Shown here: piece after piece, positions 41,079 through 51,686 of the stretch
Position numbering within the stretch: position 1 is the first letter of the stretch
Layout of the letters: every line of letters begins with the position of its first letter
Assembly (NCBI GenBank): GCA_003116995.1
Contig: BDSL01000033.1
Location: 558,001 to 622,000, forward strand
Direction of reading: 5' to 3'
Length of the DNA: 64,000 bases
Source of the DNA: Yamagishiella unicocca
Lineage: Eukaryota; Chlorophyta; Chlorophyceae; Chlamydomonadales; Volvocaceae
Notes under the pieces: model-generated
What the model was told of the DNA's origin: nothing
Database searches by the model: none
What the model saw: the letters and a program-made list of their open reading frames with translations, nothing else
Program-made: the position numbers and the translations under genes

Positions 41079-44000
41079 ATGCCCAGTCTCGGCGCCCCAG
41101 CCGCGCCCGTAGCGGCCACCAGCAGCCGCTATGGCTCCTGCCAAAAGCCCGTCCTACCCGCATCCCAGCGCGCAAACGCTAGCGCTCTCGCTCGACCGAG
41201 GCCTCTAGGGCCTGGACGCCGCTTTCGGCGAGGCGCCGCTGCGGCGACTACACCCTTGGCGTTTCGTGAGAACGAGGCCAAGCCCGAACCTCAGGCCGGA
41301 TCCAGCCAGCAGGCGCAGAACTTCCAAGCCGGTCAGGCGCAGCGGCTGTCTCGTCGCGGCTGGGCAGTGCTGGATAAGAAGGTGCGTGACTCTTGACCGC
41401 GCGCTTGCTGCGCCGACTGCATTCGGTGTACAGCCACAAGAAGGCCGCCCGTCCAGCTACCGCTCCTCACCTGCTCCGGTAGCACAGCTCCGGTACCACA
41501 GCTCCGGTACCACAGCTCCGGTACCACAGCTCCCGTACCACAGCTCCCGTACCACAGCTCCGGTACCACAGCTCCGGTACCACAGCTCCGGTACCACAGC
41601 TCCGGTACCACAGCTCCGGTACCACAGCTCCGGTACCACAGCTGCCGCCCCCGCCCGGTGCCCCTCCCCATCCCACCTTCCCCGCCCCCCGCCTCCCCCG
41701 CCCCCTCAGGCCCGGCTGTCCCCCTGGAGTCACAACCCGGGCGAGCTGGGCCCGCGGGAGGTGGACATCCGCGTCACCCACAACGGCCTCTGCCACACAG
41801 ACCTGCACATGCGGGTGCGGCGCCGGGGCGGGGGGTGGGTTTCGAGGGGGCTCGAGGGAAACCCGTGGATGTCCGAAAAAACCGTTTGAAACAGAAGTTT
41901 TGAGATGCATGCTGGAGAACTGGGTTGGGGATACGAAAGCCGAAGGTCGTAATATGACCTTTGGCGGCTAAGCTATATCGGCTACGGCGAGACGCACGGG
42001 AGCGAGGACCCCACGCGACGCACGTAAAGTTTTCGCAGAATCGGTTTTGGGCGCTAGTAGGAAAACTGTGGGAGTTGGGGCGCTATGGGAGAGCGGCCAT
42101 CGCGGTCCGGTCCCAGTCCCAGTCCTAGTCGGAGTCCCCGTCCCAACCCGCCCGAATACCGACCAGATGGGTGAGGAAGCTGTCATTACCAGAGGAGGTC
42201 CGCTGTCGTCCAGGAGAGCAGGCCGAAGCCGCGCCGCGCCGCCATGGGGGACGCGAAAGCCCAGACGCAGGTCCCGACGCCCGCAGACAAGAACGCAACG
42301 ACTAGCAAAAAACTACCAGAACAGAGGCCCAACCCAGTGGCGGAACTCACCTGGCCAGGGCCCAGAGCGGGTGGGGAAAGCGGTCGACGCGAAGCATGCG
42401 GGCAGGGGGCAGCAGGGGGCGTTAGAAACAATATCCAGGCGCTAAGCGGGTGGACAGGGGTCAAAGCAACGAAGGGGGCGGGGGGTGGGTGCTGGGTGGG
42501 TTACATAAAAGGACCGGCTACCGCGGGGGGGCGGGGGCCCTGCGGGAGAGGATGTCGGGCATTGGCAACCACCCTTACCTGAGGCTTTTGCCCTGTCGGA
42601 GATACCCATGACGCTCCCTCTCTGCCCGCCGGGCTGCCGGGCACACAGCCATTGGCTCCTCCCCTTTCTTCCCCCTCTTCCCCCCTACCTCTGCGGATTT
42701 CGTTTGTAAACCCCCTCTCTTCCCCCCCTCTTGCCCTCTTGGACGCACACCAGGACGACGACTGGGGGGTGTCTAAGTTCCCCTTCATCCCCGGCCACGA
42801 GGTGGGAAGGTCACTGGGTGTGTGTTTCGGTTGTTATTGACCCAATTGTCTTCGATAATCCAATTGGTTTCGGAGGAAGTCCTGTTATCTATGGACCAGA
42901 CCACTTCGTGGTTTCCCACCATCCCGGCCTGAGCTCGGAACCCGCTCACCGGCCCCCCTCCGCCCTCTTCCCCCTCCCGCCCACTAAATGAACATTTCGC
43001 TCGTCCAGGTGGTTGGAGAGGTTGTGGCGGTTGGCTCGTCCGTGCCGCAGCTGCATCCCGGCGACCGAGTGGGGGTGGGCTGGATCAGCAACTCCTGCCG
43101 CCGCTGCCTGGCGTGCCTGCGGGGCGAAGAGAACGTGTGCGAGCAGGGCTACACGGGGCTCATCATGGGAGGTGGGCGAGGGTTTTTTTTATAAGAGAAT
43201 CCGCGAATACACGGCCGACAGGGGAGGGAGGGGCCGGGGACGGGCGGAGCGGGGGGCGTAGACGGGCTCGGAGGCGGGTGCCAGGGAATGCTGGGCGGGG
43301 TGAAGAGTACAACCCAACACAATCCTCGCCATGCCGCAGCCCTCCCGCCCCCTGCCCCCTGCCCCACCTTCACCCTAGTCCCGCCTGCGCCCTTTTTTGT
43401 ATGTACGGCACCCGTCTGCATGTATGTACGACACCCGTCCTGCAGGCAACCACGGCGGCTTTCAGGAGGTCTGCCGCGCCAACGCCGACTTCGTCTACTC
43501 CATCCCCTACGGCCTGGACTCCGCCTCCGCTGCCCCTCTGCTGTGTGCGGGTGTCACAGTGTATGCCCCCCTCAGGTAGGGCGGGGGATCCCATCCAGGG
43601 GGGTTGAGGAAACACCGTGGACTAGGAGGCCGATTACGAAGTCTTTTGGTAATGGGGCCCCCGGGACCGAGGCGGGGGGCCCTCTGCTGCTGTCGGTCTC
43701 CCCAAAAGACATGCCACACACGCACCTCTTCTCTTCCCTTCCCTTCCTTGCCCACGGGTTTCTCCTCTTCTCTTCCCTTCCCTTCCTTGCCCACGGGTTT
43801 CTCCTCTTCTCTTCCCTTCCCTTCCTTGCCCACGGGTTTCTCCTCTTCTCTTCCCTTCCCTTCCTTGCCCACGGGTTTCTCCTCTTCTCTTCCCTTCCCT
43901 TCCTTGCCCACGGGTTTCTCCTCTTCTCTTCCCTTCCCTTCCTTGCCCACGGGTTTCTCCTCTTCTCTTCCCTTCCCTTCCTTGCCCACGGGTTTCTCCT

Positions 44001-45549
44001 CTTCTCTTCCCTTCCCTTCCTTGCCCACGGGTTTCTCCTCTTCTCTTCCCTTCCCTTCCTTGCCCACGGGTTTCTCCTCTTCTCTTCCCTTCCCTTCCTT
44101 GCCCACGGGTTTCTCCTCTTCTCCCCCACCCTCCTGCCAGGCGCCACCTCAACCGCCCGGGGGCCCGTGTAGCGATCCTGGGAGTGGGCGGCCTGGGCCA
44201 CCTGGCCCTGCAGTTCGCAGCCGCCATGGGCGGTGACGTCACGGCTCTGGACGTGTCGCCGGATAAGGTGTGCTTTGGGGGGAGGAGAGTTGCGGGGGGG
44301 GCGGAAGAGGTGTCGGGGTGGACGGGGGCTCAGCCCAGAAGGAGGGCATGCGGGGTTGACGGGACTCAGTCCGGCCTCTAACTGCCCCCAACTGCGCCCA
44401 ACTGCCCCCAACTGCCCCCAACTGCCCCAACTGCCCCCAACTGCCCTCACTCCGCAGGAGGCCGAGGCCAAGCGCATGGGCGCCCACGACTTCCGCACCT
44501 GGGGCGGCGCCACTGGGGAGGCGGGTCTGCAGGTGGGGCCTGGGGAGTGCGGCATAAGGCCCTTTTCAGCGCTCACCGCCGCAGCCACCTCTCGCGCTGT
44601 CCTGCCACCGCTCGCGCCGCTGTCCCCCCCCCCTCGTTTCATCCTGCCTGCTCGCCCCTCTTTTCCTCCTCCCACCTCCAGGGCCACTTCGACGTCATCC
44701 TCAACTGCGCCAGCGCCAACATCAGCACCGCGCAGCTGCTGAGCCTGCTCAAGAACGACGGCACGCTGGTGCAGGTGGGGACGGGCGGGGGACGGGCAAG
44801 GGACGGGCAGGGGACGGGCAGGGGACGGGGAGGGGACGGGCGGGCGGCAAAACAGCTGACGGAAGGGTTTCCAATGACGCAAAACACACACATACATGCA
44901 CGCACGCACCCGCAGGTGGGCATCCCGGGCGGCGGCGCGATGATGCAGGTGCCGCTGCAGGACCTGGTGTTCGGCCAGAAGAAGGTGGCGGGCAGCATCG
45001 TGGGCGGGCGGGCGGACATGCAAGAGATGCTGGAGTTCGCGGCGGTGCGCGGGGTGAGGCCGCTGCTGGAGGTCATGCCCATGTCAAAGGTGCGTTTTCT
45101 TTTTTATTTACCGTAGGTCTTTCCTGGTCCAGGGAGGGGGCACGGGCGGCGCTGGGTGGTTGCGCGGGGAGGAGGGGGGGGGGGCAGGAGGAGGGTTTGC
45201 ATAACTGCAGGCGCGCAGGCGCGGGGGGGGGGGAGAAGCGCTCTCCGTCCGCCGCCGTCAGGTCAGGCGATAGGAGTTTGGGTGGGTCGGTGGGTCGGTG
45301 GGAGCTAGGGGAGCTGCACGAGCACAGGGGCGTCTGTACGGGTGGTGGGATTTACCACACCTGTGGTTTCGGCGCCGTTGAGCTCTTGCCTCTGGTGCCC
45401 CCCTCCCCATTTTGCGTCTTATGGGCCTCCTGGGCCGCCGCCTGCGGCTCCGAAACCTCGGCTGGGCGTATCAGGTCAACGAGGCGATGCAGCGCGTGGC
45501 GGAGGGCAAGGCGCGCTACCGGATCGTGCTGACGTCGGATTGGGACTGA
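41079..45549 (+). CDS. Zinc-dependent alcohol dehydrogenase, cinnamyl-alcohol-dehydrogenase type
   Basis: Medium-chain NAD(P)H oxidoreductase that interconverts aldehydes and alcohols. Ten exons: 41079-41381, 41710-41814, 42754-42801, 43009-43171, 43446-43575, 44141-44267, 44458-44532, 44682-44774, 44916-45089, 45475-45549 (430 residues, in phase). All zinc ligands are visible: catalytic Cys in GLCHTD, GHE, and the Cys of LLCAGVTVY; structural CRRCLACLRGEENVC. The nucleotide-binding turn is GVGGLGHLAL. The first 80 or so residues (Ala/Arg/Ser-rich, no acidic residues at first) extend beyond bacterial YahK-like enzymes and suggest a plastid or mitochondrial transit peptide. Start is the first ATG in the frame; an upstream exon is possible. 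Introns 1 and 5 hold minisatellites. No TGTAA was found soon after the stop. Confidence 0.92.
41475..41645. repeat. 14-bp minisatellite GGTACCACAGCTCC, about 12 copies
   Basis: Near-perfect tandem array with a KpnI-type GGTACC in most units (two or three have CGTACC), in ADH intron 1 (41382-41709). Confidence 0.95.
41836..41940 (+). repeat. Dispersed element family A, near-full copy
   Basis: Starts 21 nt after the 5' splice site of ADH intron 2. Blocks present: AAACCCGTGGATGTCCGAAA, ACCGTTTGAAACAG, GAGATGCATGCTGGAGAACT, GGGGATACGAAAG. About 100 bp long. Confidence 0.8.
42498..42525 (-). repeat. Dispersed element family B, partial copy
   Basis: GGTTACATAAAAGGACCGGC in ADH intron 2, reverse orientation relative to the 35547 copy. 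Confidence 0.6.
43181..43222 (-). repeat. Dispersed element family C copy
   Basis: TATAAGAGAATCCGCGAATA followed by CACGGCCGACAGG, in ADH intron 4 (43172-43445), starting about 10 nt after the donor. Confidence 0.75.
43725..44122. repeat. 39-bp minisatellite, about ten copies
   Basis: Unit contains CTCTTCCCTTCCCTTCCTTG and CCCACGGGTTTCTCC. It fills most of ADH intron 5 (43576-44140). The unit length is a multiple of three, so false ORFs run through it on both strands. Confidence 0.97.
44380..44452. repeat. AACTGCCCCC short tandem repeat
   Basis: Seven to eight 9-11-bp units just before the 3' splice site of ADH intron 6. They form the pyrimidine-rich tract in front of exon 7. Confidence 0.85.
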
Positions 45550-46342
45550 AGGGTGGGCGGTGGGGCCTTATTATCGCGATGAGGAGGCGCCGCGCGAGGA
45601 TGCAGGCCCCGACGCAGCTGACGTTTGGGTTGCCTACTTGGGAGGGTCGTTGAGTTGTTGACTTTTGACTTTGTCTGGCCCTCGAATTTGTATGGTGCAA
45701 AGGTTTTAGGACTAGTGCCCGCTACGTGTTGGGGATGTGTGGTTTGAAGGCAAGAGTGCGCAGGAGTCGCATGGGAGGCCTGAGAGAGATGGCTGGATGC
45801 ATTGCCCATCTGCGCCAGATGAGCGACGGGGTTGAACCGACCCCAGGGTCATCAGGGGGCCACGCATTGTTCCACGAAAGCAACATAACTTGTGTACACA
45901 GTGCAGCACATAATATGTGCTTTGATTTTAGGAGTCACCGTGCGAAGGTAGGCAGGACTTCCTGGACGAACTCAGCTGGAGCTCGCAACGGTCAAAGTAA
46001 TCATCAACGGACACAGTTTCGCGAACTGCACAATCCTCCATCACAGCCTTTTGATGTACTTTAAGTAACAATCAGTTAAAATTTTCAACAGGTTCTGCAG
46101 TCCCCATCGTCTGCCTGCCTGGTGATCACAAAGGTGTTGACCAACGTTTGGCATAAAAAATGACATTGTCACAGGATTTTTACTCGAGCTTAACACGTTA
46201 ACAAGCACAGCCTCCCTCGGGGTGCTAATAAGGATCGCAGCGCACAGCGCGTACACGAGTATAAGCTTTCGGTGCTAATTTAGAGCGATGAGGAAGGGGG
46301 ACGACAATAGTTGACCTAAGGAGAGCGCCCGTGCCTTCAAGC
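45550..46342. other. Intergenic region between ADH and GT61 genes
   Basis: Same-direction neighbours. Holds the ADH 3' UTR and the GT61 promoter. The second half is less GC-rich. No gene and no repeat were seen. Confidence 0.55.
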
Positions 46343-47218
46343 ATGGGCCGGGCGTGCAGGGCACTCCTAGCGGCGCTGCTGGTACAGTTGTTACACCGAC
46401 CTTTTGTTGTCTCGCAAGCTGCAAACAAGGATAACAATGCTGGTGGAAAAGGAGCGGCCGATCAAGGTGGAACGCAGGGGTTCGGGGGAAATGGCATAGC
46501 GGATGGCTCACAATTCAAGTTCAGGGGCCGAGAGTGGCATCCCGAGTCGTTCGGTTTTACCAATTGCAGCTCTCCAGTGCCGAAAATTGATGAAGATGCC
46601 AATATTTTTGGATGTCGCATCCTGCGCGACGTGTGCGTGGACCAGGGGGTTATTATCTACCAGGATAGCCGCTATCATCCGTGGACCAGCGAGGTCCGTC
46701 TTCCCCTATTCAATATCAGCGACATCCTCTGGAACACGCCTTCCCTGTTAGGCATCGGTGATAAGTGGAAGGCTGGCAAAAACAGGTACCAGCCGGTGCC
46801 GGTGCGACCTTGGCACCATATGGAGGAGTCCGACGACGTGCGGAAGCCCGTGTTCTCCAACTGCACCACCCCCCTGCTCTTCTACCACCACTTCCCCTTC
46901 AACGTTGCGGAGGTGTACCGCTTCGCAGTCAACAACATCTTCTTCTTGCAGCAGCGACTGCACTTCTTTGACGAGTAAGCCACGGCCGGGGTGTGTATAT
47001 TGTAGCTGTGCATGCAACGCGCAACCCAGGTTGGGTGAGGTTCTTGGGTGGCTGCCGTGTTGTGGTTTGAGGCGCGGGAGGGGGGGGGACCGCAGCCTAT
47101 GGTGCTGAGGGTGGCCACGGTGGGGCGGCGGCCCCGGGAGAACTGCGGAGCTTGGGCTCTGGACCTCATTGGCGGGCCAAGGTGAGCAGGAGCTGGACGT
47201 GTCAGCCTGTTTAGACAC

Positions 47219-47256
<38 letters not shown>

Positions 47257-47280
47257 TAGGCGTAAGTCGCAAGCCAGTTT

Positions 47281-47312
<32 letters not shown>

Positions 47313-50300
47313 CAGGCGTGAGTCACAAGTCAGTTGAGCCAGCCAGCCAGCCAGCCAGTCCAGGCGGGAGTCACCCGGTCACGGAAGGCCACGGAAGGTC
47401 ACAGAAGGCGGCGCGCCAGGTGTACAGGGTCGTCCAAAGGGTCGAGAGCGGCAGTGGGGTTGATGTGCGGGCAGCAGGGACCGGCCCGGTGCTGCTTGCG
47501 GCACAACCCCTGCCACCGGCCCGCGGTGAGCGATCCAGCTACTGCAGCCCTGGTGGGCCCAGCTCCCCTCCCACCGCTACTGCCGCCTTGCGCGCAGCAC
47601 TGCGGCTCACAACGCTTCGATGTGGCGGCGTGAGGGTAGCAGTCCAGCTGCGACTGTGAGGCTGCAACCGCAGCTTCAACTGGACAGCAGCTCCTTCGGG
47701 TCCCGGGGGGCACATAACAGAACCGTTGATTCGACATGGGAATTGTACTGGGCACATAGCCTTCGGGGCCGGGTGGGGGGCGGGTTGTGACCGGCGGCTG
47801 TCGCGGGGAGCGAGGCAGCCCCGAGTCGTGAACGGGCCAACGACAAGCACAGGCTGAGGCTGAGTGTCACGTGTCTGTGAAGGGGGTTTGCAAGGAAGAC
47901 AGGGTGTACGAAGAAACAACCGTTTGTGAAGGGGGGAAGCGGAGGCTTGCCGGATGTGCCCAGGCGGCCTGCCCCGGGGGCGCACCAGCACCAGCGGAGT
48001 CAGCCCCTATCAACCCCGCCCCTCGGTTTTTCTCGCATCCACGGGTCTTCCTCGAAACCCCTTTCCCAACCACCTCCCAACCACTTCCTCGCAGCCACAT
48101 CACGCTGGTCCCCGGCAACCCCGCCATGAGCCGCGTCCCCAGCTTCACCCGCTTCTGGCTGCAGCCCTTCTCGCGCTACGAGGTCACCAGCCTGGGCGCC
48201 TTGTCGGAGCGCCGGCAGCCGGGCAGCCCCAGCAACTCCACGGGCGAGGGGGTGGCGGGGCGCTGCTTCTCCAAGTTCATAATGTGCAAGATAACGCTCA
48301 AGAAACCGACGGGCACCTACTACGAAGCGGGGCAGTTCGTGGCCCAGCATTACATGGTGGGGGTGAGGGTGCGGTGGTTAGGCGGGGTCCAGCGAGGGCT
48401 GGGCTCGCTGGGCTTGGTTCCGCTGGGGGGAGGTTTAGAGGCGGGGACGCGAACCGCTTGTCTGGGGGCTAGGTGGCAGTGTTGCGGAAACACGAGGTCG
48501 CCTGCGGGAGGAAGCCAGGCTGTGATGAAGCGCTCGTGGTTCCCTCGCTTCTGATACCGGGGTCGCCCCCCATGATGGCAAGAACATGAGCCCTCTCCCG
48601 CCAGGCTCCCCCCGGGAGCTCACCCGATACCCACTCACCCACCCTTCAACCCATCTACCTGTACCCCACCCGCCCATCCACCTGTACCCCACCCGCACGT
48701 CTTTCGTATCCTCGCCCCAGTTCTCCAGCATGCGCCTAAAAATGTCTGTTCTAAACGGTTTTTTCCCGTGGACATCCACGGGTCTTCCTCGAAACCCGCC
48801 CATCCTCCGCAGAAGAAGGCCCAGCCGCTGGAGGCCAACTACACGGCCCGCCTGTCCCCGACCATGCCGCCCGAAGTCCTCCGCAACGCCTCGGTGCTCA
48901 AGGTGGTGTTCGCCGTGCGGTCCAAGAGCCACAAGGACGTCGGCCGCATGCTGCTGAACGAGGACGAGCTCATAGACCGGTGCAACCTGCAGGAGCTTTC
49001 GCTGGCCAACGACACGCGGAGCAGCATCTTCCGCAGCGTGCACTGCATCCGGCACATCTTCGGCGTGGACAACATGTACGACATGTGGCTCGTACGGCAG
49101 TTTGACGTGCTGGTGGGCGTGCACGGCTCCGCGCTGACCAACGCCATGTTCATGAGGCGGGGCTCCTCCCTCATCGAGCTGCGGCCGTTCGGCTTCAGCG
49201 GGCGGGAGTCGTGGCCCAACATCTACATGAAGGTGGGTGCCGTGCTTCATCATCCGGCAGCGAGGGCAGCAGAGTCGTTATACCGGTAGAAGTGGTTGCT
49301 GCGGTAAGGGAGGGAGGACCCTTAAGCCACCATGTGCTCTGCCTCCTCCTCCTCCTCCTCACCAACATCACCACCACCACCGCAACAGCGGGAAAAAAAG
49401 CAAAAAAGCCGCACCAACACCACCTGACCGCCAACACCACCGCCAACACCCCCACCAACACCCCCACCACTACCACTTGGCGGCCTCAGCTCCCCCTCCG
49501 CTGCCGCCTCGGCCCCCTCCCCCGCTCCACCCACCCCCCACCCCCTCAGGCCCAGACTCGCAACATGGAGGTGTTTTGGTTCGGCATCGACGTCATGAAC
49601 GAGACCCTCAGCACCCCGGGGGACTTCGAGAGCGACATGCAGCCCATCTACACCCGCGCCAGGGGCTGCCTGGCGCGAGACCGCAACCTGATAGTGCCCT
49701 GGGCGGCCCTGGCGCACCAGCTGCACAACATTGCGGTGGTCAGCAGGTCGCTGTGGCGCTACAAGGTGCTGCGATACAGCCACGCCTACTACGTGACACA
49801 CGACTTGCAGGTCAGCAGGAGCGGCGGCGGCGCGGCGCGGCGCTCGGGGACAGGGGGGGTTGCAAAAACGAGCCGTGGGAGAAGAACCGGGACGTTGCTT
49901 CCTCGCCGTGCCGCCTGCCCCCTTGCTGTGGTGAACCAACGTATTCCGACCGACTGCTGCCCCCTCGTGGTGCCAGGCGGTGGAGCTGCCCGGCAAGGAC
50001 AGGCGGGTGCCGGTGGAGGTGCAGACCTGGTTCAAGGACCTGGATGAGGAGAGGGCGCGCGCGGCGGCCATTCCGCTGACAAAAGCGGGTGCGGCAGCGG
50101 CCCGGGCAGCCGAGGAGGCGTTGATGAATAAGCTCGAGCAGAAGTGGGAGGTCCAGGTCCAGGCTCGGCAGGAGGCCAAGACGGCTGAAGCGGCGGGTGT
50201 GAAACCCGGTGACAGGGATGCAGAGGAGGACGCAGCTATTCAGCAGCAGCAGGAGCAGGGAGCGGATCCGGGGCAAGGGCAGGGGGGTGAGGAGGCGCGG

Positions 50301-50522
50301 GGGGACAAGAAGGAGCCTCTTGCGCGCCATAGGGAGAGGATGGCGGAAATCGGGAAGCGGCGGCGCCAGGGGGGGGCCACCCGAGGGGTGCAGCGGCAGG
50401 AGGGAACAGTAGAGCAGATGCGGGAGCGGGTCCGGAAGGCGGTGCAGGCCCGGCACCAGGGGCTGGCGGCATTGCAGCAGGGGGATGAGGCGGTGGTGGT
50501 GCCAGAAGGAGGGGGGTTGTAA
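46343..50522 (+). CDS. GT61-family (DUF563) glycosyltransferase with C-terminal charged extension
   Basis: Type II Golgi/ER glycosyltransferase. GT61 members include EOGT, plant xylosyl/arabinosyl transferases and many algal enzymes; the acceptor here is unknown. Five exons: 46343-46974, 48095-48356, 48813-49232, 49550-49810, 49977-50522 (706 residues, in phase). The N terminus (ALLAALLVQLLHRPFVV) is a signal anchor. N-glycosylation sequons include NCSS, NISD and NCTT. Family core: the FYHHFPFNVAEVYRF region, LVPGNPAMSR, and the diagnostic VGVHGSALTNAMFMRRGSSL followed by ELRPF. The last exon adds about 180 residues rich in Glu, Gln, Lys, Arg and Ala, probably helical or coiled coil, which the core family lacks. 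Start is the first ATG in frame. A TGTAA overlaps the stop and another is at 50641. Confidence 0.88.
47222..47360. repeat. CCAG tetranucleotide clusters
   Basis: Three CCAG runs (47222-47254, 47281-47311, 47337-47359) separated by related GGCGTRAGTC-type spacers, in GT61 intron 1 (46975-48094). Confidence 0.9.
47881..47930 (+). repeat. Dispersed element family A, divergent copy
   Basis: GGGTTTGCAAGGAAGACAGG, GTGTACGAAGAA, CAACCGTTTGTG. GT61 intron 1; an inverted copy follows 100 bp downstream. Confidence 0.6.
48025..48064 (-). repeat. Dispersed element family A, inverted 5' half
   Basis: GGTTTTTCTCGCATCCACGG followed by GTCTTCCTCGAAACC, about 30 nt before the 3' splice site of GT61 intron 1. 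Confidence 0.75.
48698..48801 (-). repeat. Dispersed element family A, full inverted copy
   Basis: About 100 bp with all blocks: CGTCTTTCGTATCCTCGCCC, AGTTCTCCAGCATGCGCC, GTCTGTTCTAAACGG, ATCCACGGGTCTTCCTCGAA. It ends 11 nt before the 3' splice site of GT61 intron 2. Confidence 0.85.
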
Positions 50523-51686
50523 AAACCCTAAAAAACGAAGGAGGGGGGGAGGAGCAGCCGCGGCGGCGGCGGTAGTGGATGAGGAACTGGAACATCGGAA
50601 GCGCAGCAGTCCGTGGCTGGCGCCTCGAGAGCTGTTGCTCTGTAACATTGAAGTGCTTGACCGTCGGAAGGACGGAACGGAACGGAAGACGTACGACAGG
50701 GCACTTGAGCTCGTCCCTTTGCAAAACCCTGACACGGCTGGTTGCACTTTTCGTCGTGCTTAACGGAGAGACACTGCGCAGTGGGTTTATTTGCGGTCGG
50801 TTCTTCTTACAGGCCGGGCCCTCCTCATACGTCTCCAGCAATATCTATCACTCGTGGGGCCATGCGGGTGCGGAGGCATCGCATCCTGTGCACATCCGTT
50901 ACTCGGAAGTGATGCGATCTTGCCCCGAGGCTCGCCTCCTCCCCCTCCCATTACTGTCTTTGCGCCCGTGATCACCGAGTCGTCATTATCACACCAGTGG
51001 AGCGCCAAGCCAGTTGATAAGCGTGGTCGTTCAAACGTCGTAAGGGTGTCATCAGCTTCGGACGTTTGTTGTCCGTATGAACAGAGAGTACTGTCAGGTC
51101 ATAAGCTACCGTATTCTGGGTCACCCCGGGAGGCGTCGTCGTACACACCCAACTGTCGTACATTGGCGTATGTCGTGCCCCCCCCTGCCCCCGAGCGCTG
51201 TCCCCCACCGAAACGTGACGCAGGCAGCACCCATACCCTCGCCCCTCTCCCCCCTCTTATAAAGCCCCCCTCGCTCAGCTGCCAAGCTCCGGTGCACGGC
51301 TCCCCCCACCAGCCGGGAGAACCGTGTCCGTGGCGCCCCCCCCCAACCCCCCACCGGGTCTTCACGCCACCCCCCCACCTCCGCGCGCCCTCTGCCCATG
51401 CCTCCCCGCACCCACTCAACCACCAACCAGTCGCCGCACGGCGCCGCGCGGGACACGAACAACATGTGCCCCAGATGGCACACGATTCCCTCCACGACAA
51501 AAAAACACAACCACCATTACCCAGCCAGCCAGCTACCACCAGCCGGCGGCTGCCTGGCAGCCCCCCCCGGCATGACTGGCCGCCTTCGGAGAGCCCCCCC
51601 CCCAGGCATCCACCTCCCCCGCGCCTTACCCCCGCGCGGCACGGCACCCGCCGACCCGCGGGTCGCCAGCCCCCGTCCAGCCCCCC
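50523..51686. other. Convergent 3' region of GT61 and dynein genes
   Basis: No gene. A plus-strand TGTAA (50641-50645) suits the GT61 transcript. The nearest minus-strand TGTAA (50808-50804) for dynein lies upstream of it on the map, leaving 3' ends about 160 bp apart. The 51200-51680 stretch is C-rich with no repeat structure. Confidence 0.5.
50641..50645 (+). terminator. TGTAA poly(A) signal candidate of the GT61 gene
   Basis: TGTAA 119 nt after the stop codon. An earlier TGTAA (50518-50522) overlaps the stop itself. Confidence 0.45.

Noticed and set aside
43507..44236. Long repeat ORFs on both strands (about 200-480 residues)
   Set aside because: Artefact of the 39-bp minisatellite, a multiple of three, inside an ADH intron.
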